Positions 40,933 to 46,268 of a stretch of 46,268 nt of DNA are shown here, in pieces. The number at the start of each line of letters is the position of its first letter. Positions within the stretch are counted from its first letter, which is position 1. The notes beneath the pieces were generated by a model, which was given only the letters and a program-made list of their open reading frames with translations, had not been told where the DNA came from and searched no databases. The position numbers and the translations under genes were made by a program. Source of the stretch: an uncultured Prevotellaceae bacterium (GTDB taxonomy: Bacteria > Bacteroidota > Bacteroidia > Bacteroidales > Bacteroidaceae); assembly GCA_947168045.1 (NCBI GenBank), contig CAMVKN010000023.1, positions 1-46,268 on the forward strand, in the 5' to 3' direction.

Positions 40933-42441
40933 TTACCAATGCACCTTTGCCATTTTTCCGTCTGGCTGTCGGCAGACGTACAGCTGACCCGGCACCAGCG
41001 TCTTGGCCTGGCGACCGTCGAGGGTGTAGTACGTCGGCTGGCTGGCTGTCGTCTGCAGGTGGCTGATGGCCGTGGCGTTGCTCTTCACCCTGACCACGTA
41101 GGTGGATAGCGTTGACATGTCAGCGCTGATGGCTACGATGGTGCATACATAATAGCCGTCCTGTGCCTCCACCTTCTTGATGACGTGCGCCGTCTTTCCG
41201 TCTACCTCCACCTCAAGGTCGTTGGCGGTCACCTGCTCGTTCAGCTCCATCTCATAGTCTGTGGTTTCTGGGCTGAAGCCAGCCACGTCGTGCCCCTTCA
41301 CCTTCAGGTGGGTCACCTTGGCATTGTAGATAAGCGCAATGTCGTCCACCAGCACCTCGTCGTTGGCACTGCCCTGGCCGGCATCGGCATTGGTCGAGAT
41401 GGTGACAAGCACCGCCTGCGGGTCGATGCCACTCTCCGTGTACACAAAGGGGGCGCTGATGCGCACCCACTCTCCGCCCGTGGTGGCTATCCTGTTGTCC
41501 TTGGCCTTGGCAACGACGTTGGCGTATGCTTTGTCCTCAGGGTCCTGATAGTAGGTGCCGTCGGTGATGACGGCGCTGATGGTGGCGTAGGGATGGGCGG
41601 CGTTGGGCGTGCCCTGGTTGAACTTCACCCAGACGGCGATGGAGTCGGGACACGAATAGAGCGGTGTGTAGAAGGGGTCTCCATGGCCGTCGACATCGGT
41701 CAGGCTCATGTCCAGGTAGGCATTGTTCACCACGTCGACAGCACTCATCGAGCCAGCGTTCATGCGGCCGGTGGTCATGGTGCCGTTGGCCACGATGCCG
41801 AAGATGGAGGTGGCGAAGATGCGCGCGCTGGCCACGCCTGAGTGGGCCTCGGCCGACTTCTCGATGTGGTGTCCGGCCAGTGCGGCGAGCATGCCCGAGG
41901 CGCTCTCAAACGAGTGCCAGCTGTTGGGTTCCACATAGCTGTCCGTCGTGCTGTGCCATGCCTCGAAACTCGCATTGGGCAGCTGGTAGCCGCCGCCGAT
42001 GCCCACCTGGATGACCTGCTGCAGCGACGTGGCCATGAGGTCGATGTCGATGAAGCAGCGCAGACGGTCGCCCTCAATCTTTCCGCGAAGCTCCACGGGC
42101 ACGGGCGGCAGCATAGATGCCATCCAGAAGGCAATGTTAGGGTCGTCGCCATCGGTGATGGTCACCTGATCGCTGGCCATGAGCAGCGTGGCATTGCCGT
42201 CCTGAAAGGACGTGATGCCCTTCAGCTCCACATTGCCCACCCCCATGGGGCCATTCTCAGTCTGCAGCACGAAGTTCTTCAGGTTGAGGTCGTACAGCCC
42301 CCCGTTCTCGACGATGGTGATGATGGCGGTCTGCTCTGACGACACGCCATTGACAGTGACGGTGATGGGCACATTGAAGTCGGTTGCGCGTGCAGCGATG
42401 GCTGTCACGGCAATAAAAAGCAAGGTAAATAATCTTCTCAT
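40933..42441 (-). CDS. Secreted calycin-like/PCMD-domain protein
   Basis: A 502-residue secreted protein (signal peptide to about residue 20, ARA). Residues about 22-140 match the Bacteroidetes calycin-like beta-barrel domain (PITVTVNGVSSEQTAIITI, GGLYDLNLKNFVL, MGVGNVELKGI). Residues about 150-370 resemble the putative carbohydrate metabolism domain (LPNASFEAWHS, EPNSWHSFESASG, VWVKFNQGT, VLVDDIALIYN). A further beta domain follows, and the tail YYTLDGRQAKTLVPGQLYVC resembles a short C-terminal sorting motif. The role is unknown; glycan binding at the cell surface is plausible. The acetyltransferase gene is 24 nt upstream on the same strand, suggesting co-transcription. Confidence 0.75.
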   Translation of the reverse strand: MRRLFTLLFIAVTAIAARATDFNVPITVTVNGVSSEQTAIITIVENGGLYDLNLKNFVLQTENGPMGVGNVELKGITSFQDGNATLLMASDQVTITDGDDPNIAFWMASMLPPVPVELRGKIEGDRLRCFIDIDLMATSLQQVIQVGIGGGYQLPNASFEAWHSTTDSYVEPNSWHSFESASGMLAALAGHHIEKSAEAHSGVASARIFATSIFGIVANGTMTTGRMNAGSMSAVDVVNNAYLDMSLTDVDGHGDPFYTPLYSCPDSIAVWVKFNQGTPNAAHPYATISAVITDGTYYQDPEDKAYANVVAKAKDNRIATTGGEWVRISAPFVYTESGIDPQAVLVTISTNADAGQGSANDEVLVDDIALIYNAKVTHLKVKGHDVAGFSPETTDYEMELNEQVTANDLEVEVDGKTAHVIKKVEAQDGYYVCTIVAISADMSTLSTYVVRVKSNATAISHLQTTASQPTYYTLDGRQAKTLVPGQLYVCRQPDGKMAKVHW

Positions 42442-42465
42442 ACGTATTATTTTTGTTATACTCTT

Positions 42466-43038
42466 CTATTGTTGCATGGTGGCCGGCACCTTCTTGACCA
42501 CCCGGCAGGGGTTGCCCACGGCGATGCTGTCCGAGGGGATGTCGCCGACCACCACCGAGCCCGCGCCGATGGTCACGTTGTCGCCGATGGTGACGCCGGG
42601 CAGGATGGTGACGCTGCCGCCAATCCACACATTGTTGCCAATGCTGACGGGCTTGGCCCATTCCTGGCGGCTGTTCCTTTCCACAGGGTCGGTGCTGTGA
42701 CAAGCGGTGTAGATGCTGACATTAGGGCCGATGAAGCAGTCGTCGCCGATGGTGACGCAGGCTTCGTCGAGCACGGTGAAGTTGAAGTTGGCAAAGAACC
42801 GCTTGCCCACTGATATCTGTTTTCCGTAGTCGCAGTAGAAGGGCTGGTTCACGATGATGGCATCGTCGCCGATGTGTCCCAGCAGTCCCTTCAGCAGCTC
42901 CAGCTTCTTCGCCTGCTCTGACGGGCGCAGGTTGTTATAGTCGTGTATCACCTCTCTTGCTGCGGCCAGTTCTTCCAGCAGTTGTTGGTCAATGGCTGAG
43001 TACACCTCGCCAGAGAGCATCTTTTCTTTCTCGGTCAT
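42466..43038 (-). CDS. Hexapeptide-repeat sugar O-acetyltransferase (Maa/NodL-like)
   Basis: A 190-residue left-handed beta-helix acetyltransferase that transfers acetyl from acetyl-CoA to a sugar hydroxyl. It begins TEKEKMLSGEVYSAIDQQL, matching the maltose-acetyltransferase N-terminal domain, followed by hexapeptide turns (VTIGDDCFIGPNVSI, VSIGNNVWIGGSVTILPGVTIG). His114 in TACHSTDP is the catalytic histidine. The length matches Maa/LacA/NodL. The acceptor sugar is unknown. It is the first gene of the minus-strand pair with the calycin-like protein, under a TACTTTTGC -7 element. Confidence 0.92.
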   Translation of the reverse strand: MTEKEKMLSGEVYSAIDQQLLEELAAAREVIHDYNNLRPSEQAKKLELLKGLLGHIGDDAIIVNQPFYCDYGKQISVGKRFFANFNFTVLDEACVTIGDDCFIGPNVSIYTACHSTDPVERNSRQEWAKPVSIGNNVWIGGSVTILPGVTIGDNVTIGAGSVVVGDIPSDSIAVGNPCRVVKKVPATMQQ

Positions 43039-43057
43039 CCTATTTGCTTATTTGGGT

Positions 43058-43066
43058 GCAAAAGTA
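43058..43066 (-). promoter_or_regulatory. -7 element of the acetyltransferase gene
   Basis: On the minus strand TACTTTTGC matches TAnnTTTG, 20 nt before the ATG at 43038. No good -33 TTTG is seen at the expected distance. Confidence 0.5.
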
Positions 43067-43083
43067 CGAAATAATGCTGACAT

Positions 43084-43255
43084 AGAAAAGCGATTTTGGA
43101 GAATTCTTTGCAAGCAAAGCGTTTGTGCTAAAAGTCCCCAATAGGCCGAGTGGTTGCACCCCTCTGGACACCCTGCCAAGACCGTCGGCAAGAGCCGAAC
43201 ACAAACAGTAGCGAGAAGCGAAACGGAATGTCAAACAAATAATCAAAACAAGCGA
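43084..43255 (+). other. Candidate oriT/leader region of the mob gene
   Basis: The sequence in front of a MobV-type relaxase gene normally carries the transfer origin. Here I see a palindrome CTTTGCAAGCAAAG (43106-43119) and a hairpin TCGGC-AAGA-GCCGA (43185-43198), with C-rich sequence between. No nick site could be matched to a known oriT, so this is positional inference. Confidence 0.35.
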
Positions 43256-43768
43256 ATGGGATACGCAGTATTACACTTAGAGAAAGCAAAGGGAGCGGAC
43301 AGCGGCATGTCTGCCCACATCGAGAGAACCATACAACCGAAGAACGCCGACCCGAAACGGACGCACCTCAACCGAGAACTCATCCAGTTCCCAGATGGTG
43401 TCCGTAACCGAACGGCAGCCATCCGACACCGCCTTGATACGGCAGGATTGAAACGTAAGATAGGCAAGAACCAGGTACAAGCCATCCGCATCGTACTCAC
43501 TGACACCCATGCCGACATGGAGCAGATAGAACAGACTAACAGACTGGATGAATGGTGCAAGGACAATATAGATTGGCTCCGCAAGACCTACGGAGCGGAT
43601 AATGTAGTGTCGGCAGTCCTGCACATGGACGAGGAAACACCGCATATCCATGCCACCATCGTCCCTATCGTGCAGACGGAGCGTAAGAAGCAAAAGGGAG
43701 GAGTCCGCGATGTTGATAACATCGTGGAGGGTACCAGGAGCAGACCGTCAAGAAGAGATACAGGATGA
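43256..43768 (+). pseudogene. mobV: MobV-family relaxase, N-terminal part (frameshifted)
   Basis: The first 159 or so residues are a MobV/Pre-type relaxase domain. It starts at the ATG 43256 (MGYAVLHLEKAKGADSGMSA), followed by HIERTIQPKNADPKRTHLNREL, IRIVLTDTHADM and the metal-binding motif HMDEETPHIHATIVPI. Relaxases nick oriT and pilot DNA during mobilisation. Near 43730 the frame is lost. The tail of this open frame (RSRPSRRDTG) is unlike the family, while the other frame continues with YQEQTVKKRYRMKAPAPHLC, the expected sequence. One missing base around 43729-43733 explains this. The product would be truncated and lack the C-terminal half. Confidence 0.78.
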
Positions 43769-44679
43769 AGGCACCCGCCCCTCATCTGTGTGCCGATGAG
43801 GTCATGAGCCGTGCCAATCTGATACGTTATCAAGACACCTACGCAGAGCAGATGGTAGCATACGGACTGCAACGAGGCATTAAAGGCTCAGAGGCGCAGC
43901 ATATATCCACGCATGAGTATTACCGTAGCCTGATTGCACAAGGCGAGGACTTACAGGCTAACGTTACCCAACTGCTGGAAGAACAGGAAAAAGCAAGGGT
44001 GGTGATAGCCGAGGCAGAACAGGCAAAGAAAGCCCTTGCCCGCATCAAGTCTGCGATTAAGCGAGAGCAAATGCATGCTTGCATGGTCGTTGCCGAGTGT
44101 GAGCAGACTCGGCTGAAAGGCAAGGCAGAAACTAAGACTGAGGAACTGAAGAACTCTGCCACGAAGACCGCCACCAGTGTACTTAACGGAGTGAATTCTC
44201 TTCTTGGTGGCAACAAGGTGAGCCGATTAGAGAAAGAGAATGCCCAACTGCATAGAGAAGTTGAAGATTTGAATGACCAGATCGAGAGACTGCACACCGA
44301 CATACAGAAATTGAAGGACAACCACGCAAGGGAACTCAACCGTACCATTGGGCAGCACCAGCAGGAGGTGAGCAACTTGAAGCGTCTCTTAGATAAGGCT
44401 TATAGATGGTTCCCAAGTTTCAAGCGTTTCCTCAACATGGAGCGTGAGTGTTTGCAATACGGTTTCACCGCAGAACAAACCGACAAACTGCTATACGGGC
44501 AGACCGTCAATTATAGCGGGTGGCTTCACTCCAATGAGTACAGGCGCAATGCACTTGCCGATAACGTCAAGGCACAGGTGATAATGGATGAGAAGCGAAA
44601 CTTGTTCCTGCATATCAACCAGACGCCTATTGCCCCGCTCGGCCCTTTGGAACGCTTTGCCCAGCAAAGAATGGTTTAA
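43765..44679 (+). pseudogene. mobV: MobV-family relaxase, C-terminal part (frameshifted)
   Basis: A 304-codon open frame continuing the relaxase after the frameshift. APAPHLCADEVMSRANLIRYQDTYAEQMVAYGLQRGIKGSEAQHISTHEYYR is the conserved end of the relaxase domain, followed by a long coiled coil (about residues 65-215, with RLEKENAQLHREVEDLNDQI) and a C-terminal domain (RWFPSFKRFLNMERECLQYGFT). The ATG at 43765 may be only an internal Met. Joined to the upstream part it gives about 474 residues, a normal MobV length. It could be expressed as a separate polypeptide, but mobilisation activity is doubtful. A terminator follows at 44740-44779. Confidence 0.75.
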
Positions 44680-44739
44680 GGAGCAGTTCGGAATAGGGCA
44701 AGAACAACGGAGAGGATTAAAAATGTAGTCTAAAAATTA

Positions 44740-44779
44740 AGCCTTAGAAGAGGATAAAGACCCTCATCTAAGGCTTTTT
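44740..44779. terminator. Intrinsic, probably bidirectional terminator
   Basis: AGCCTTAGA (44740-44748) pairs perfectly with TCTAAGGCT (44767-44775), followed by a T-run on the plus strand. The opposite strand continues AATTTTTA. It lies between the convergent mob remnant and the lipoprotein genes. Confidence 0.8.
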
Positions 44780-44787
44780 CTCTGTTC

Positions 44788-45228
44788 TTAAAGATTGTCC
44801 CAAACGCTGTCACTGACTTTCTTGTAAGTTGCAAGAATGTATTCGTCAGAGGTATAATAATACTTCAACTTCAATGTTCCGCCAGAGAGGACATCAACAA
44901 CCAAAGACTGAGAACCGATTCTCAAACTCTTACTTTCTTCATTGAAAGTAAAAGAATAAGTGCCGTTGCTATAGAATACGCCTCGGTCACCACCAATTAC
45001 GGCACAAGTGCCGCTTTTGTCAAAACGCAAATACTCTGCCTCGTCTGCACTTACATCATTGTCGTGATGGAAAGCACCATCCTCAAAGGCAACGCCATGA
45101 GTCTGCTGCCATGTTCCATACAACGTTTCAACACCTGCGACACCCGTCGGTTCGTCATCGTCACTTCCACAAGCGACAAAGCACATTGGCATCATTGCCA
45201 ACATCAATAAATAGAAATACTTCTTCAT
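44788..45228 (-). CDS. Small lipoprotein, lipocalin-like
   Basis: A 146-residue lipoprotein with lipobox CFVAC (Cys20) followed by GSDDDEP, an acidic stretch resembling a lipoprotein surface-export signal. The mature part is beta-rich (LYGTWQQTHGVAF, AEYLRFDKSGTCAVI, GTYSFTFNEESKSLRIG), a pattern of small lipocalin-like domains in Bacteroidetes. Function unknown. It is 8 nt downstream of a paralogous lipoprotein gene with an almost identical leader, so the two form an operon. Base composition is more AT-rich than the main part of the window. Confidence 0.75.
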   Translation of the reverse strand: MKKYFYLLMLAMMPMCFVACGSDDDEPTGVAGVETLYGTWQQTHGVAFEDGAFHHDNDVSADEAEYLRFDKSGTCAVIGGDRGVFYSNGTYSFTFNEESKSLRIGSQSLVVDVLSGGTLKLKYYYTSDEYILATYKKVSDSVWDNL

Positions 45229-45236
45229 GTTTGATA

Positions 45237-45617
45237 TTATTTGCTTGAAACTTTTTCTAAAACTGTATTTTCTCCATCAAATTGCAGATAGAGTTTCCCG
45301 TCTTTTATTTCTGCTGTATAAGCTTCTGTCCTGCCGTTAGTCCGTGTCATTTGCAGTTTCCCGTCAACGATTTTCCACGCTGTATAAATATCTGAGTTGT
45401 CACCATAAAACGTTCCATCGGCATTGAAACCCCAGATTTCCCCGACGCTTTCATTCTCATGCCAGTCAACATTGTCATGATATGCTATGACAACCCATTC
45501 GCCAACCAAGTTAGATGCACTTAGGCCCGATGAACCGCCTTCGTCATCATCACTACTGCAAGCAGCAAAGCACATTGGCATCATTGCCAACAACAATAAA
45601 TAGAAATACTTTTTCAT
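45237..45617 (-). CDS. Small lipoprotein, paralogous leader
   Basis: A 126-residue lipoprotein (CFAAC, Cys20, then SSDDDEGG). The mature part has lipocalin-like beta strands (NLVGEWVVIAYHDNVDW, GEIWGFNADGTFYGD, WKIVDGKLQMTRT, DGKLYLQFDG). The first 20 codons are nearly identical in sequence to those of the next gene (MKKYFYLLLLAMMPMCF versus MKKYFYLLMLAMMPMCF), while the mature domains have diverged. This indicates duplication or leader exchange. Function unknown. First gene of the two-gene operon. Confidence 0.75.
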   Translation of the reverse strand: MKKYFYLLLLAMMPMCFAACSSDDDEGGSSGLSASNLVGEWVVIAYHDNVDWHENESVGEIWGFNADGTFYGDNSDIYTAWKIVDGKLQMTRTNGRTEAYTAEIKDGKLYLQFDGENTVLEKVSSK

Positions 45618-45650
45618 TTTCTTCTGTATTTGATTTTACTATTGATTCTT

Positions 45651-46193
45651 CTACTTGGACTTTTTATGGAATCCAAAACCAACCTTGATGACCACGGTTC
45701 CATAGGAATCATATTCTTCCTTAGTGGGTATGTGATGCTCGTAGCCTGCGGAAATATTCAGGTCAACGACACCTGACAATGGAATCTGCACACCAGGAGT
45801 AACCTGAAACATGGTTCCATCAGGGCCAGCAGTACCAGCGTTAATCATATAGCCACCCTTCAGGCCGATGAAAGGAGCGATTTTCGTATTCCACAATGGG
45901 AAATAGCCTCTGAAATCAGCAAAAATGGGAACAAGCGTCTCGGGTGAAGGGCCATCGTCAAAGTAATACTCAGGCAGTCCGTACATGATAGCACCAGAAC
46001 CTACACCAGCAAAGAAATACTTGTTAAAACGCTTGCCGATAGTCATGGTTGCAGCAACATCGCCATCGGCACCGCTTTTGGTGGCAAGGTCATAACCAAG
46101 TTCAACTTTGACATCAAGTCCGCGATGTCCTGACTGAGCCGTCAGAGATGCAACTGACAGCATGAACGCGAATAAAACAACAACTTTCTTCAT
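45651..46193 (-). CDS. Outer-membrane beta-barrel protein
   Basis: A 180-residue protein started at the ATG 46193 (MKKVVVLFAFMLSVASLTAQ, a signal peptide). The frame upstream lacks a plausible leader. Alternating strands (LDVKVELGYDLATKSG, VAATMTIGKRFNKYFFAGVGSG, IFADFRGYFPLWNTKIAPFIGLKGGYM, VVDLNISAGYEHHI) and a near-terminal Phe (VVIKVGFGFHKKSK) fit a small eight-stranded porin-family barrel. Function unknown. It lies 33 nt upstream of the lipoprotein pair on the same strand and might share their transcript. Confidence 0.75.
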   Translation of the reverse strand: MKKVVVLFAFMLSVASLTAQSGHRGLDVKVELGYDLATKSGADGDVAATMTIGKRFNKYFFAGVGSGAIMYGLPEYYFDDGPSPETLVPIFADFRGYFPLWNTKIAPFIGLKGGYMINAGTAGPDGTMFQVTPGVQIPLSGVVDLNISAGYEHHIPTKEEYDSYGTVVIKVGFGFHKKSK

Positions 46194-46268
46194 AATTCTT
46201 ACAATTTTTTTAGTTATCCTAAAATCCGCAAGCAATCTCAATGGCAATCTCAATTGCAGTAAAGAGCT

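Overview
The window looks like chromosome from a GC-rich member of Bacteroidales, most like Prevotellaceae. The reasons are a complete PorP/GldK/GldL/GldM/GldN type IX secretion gene set, a SusC/SusD polysaccharide utilization locus (PUL), Bacteroidetes-type promoters (TTTG, about 20 nt, TAnnTTTG), no Shine-Dalgarno pattern, and many lipoproteins and secreted proteins with a short 'YTLDGR...GVYIVNGKK' tail. No rRNA, tRNA or CRISPR array was recognised.

Layout. 1-4.2 kb: the tail of a YafQ-type toxin, a secreted DUF1566/FISUMP-like protein, a small protein overlapping a zeta-toxin-like P-loop protein, a secreted helical-repeat protein and a small acidic protein closed by a strong terminator. 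4.2-4.9 kb: a gene-free, highly repetitive palindromic block. 4.9-7.4 kb (minus strand): an acyl-CoA synthetase with its XRE-cupin regulator. 7.6-10.5 kb: a TPR membrane protein with a degenerate histidine-kinase core, followed by a LexA/UmuD-like S24 protein without a DNA-binding domain. 10.9-17.8 kb: the type IX secretion operon porP-gldK-gldL-gldM-gldN plus an outer-membrane barrel. 17.9-20.7 kb: an aldo/keto reductase and a GH27 alpha-galactosidase. 20.7-33.4 kb (minus strand): a beta-glucan-type PUL (regulator, SusC, SusD, surface glycan-binding lipoprotein, GH16, GH3). 33.5-40.3 kb: pyridoxal kinase, RbfA, a LolC/E-like permease, phosphoglycerate mutase and a GH2 glycosidase. 40.3-40.9 kb: a second gene-free repeat block. 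40.9-43.0 kb: a calycin-like secreted protein and a hexapeptide acetyltransferase. 43.1-46.3 kb: a lower-GC segment with a frameshifted MobV relaxase, two paralogous small lipoproteins and a barrel protein.

How the genes work together. The PUL encodes capture (SGBP, SusD), import (SusC) and cleavage (surface GH16, then GH3) of a beta-glucan, under a membrane-spanning TPR/HTH regulator. The type IX system could export secreted proteins that carry the C-terminal tail.

The most unusual signal is a family of GC-rich nested palindromes (core CCCCTCC-n-GGAGGGG with an AGCCCACCCC-type tail). They usually occur as inverted pairs around a 20-70 nt spacer, as REPINs do. At least eight loci are present, and several run into coding sequence: a 71-residue in-frame insert in the acyl-CoA synthetase, the C-terminus of RbfA, the N-terminus of the LolC/E-like permease and the N-terminus of GldK. 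Two further repeat blocks (4.2-4.8 kb and 40.4-40.9 kb) share TGCAC-rich inverted arms and 21/42-bp tandem units. All calls were made by reading the sequence; none was checked against a database.
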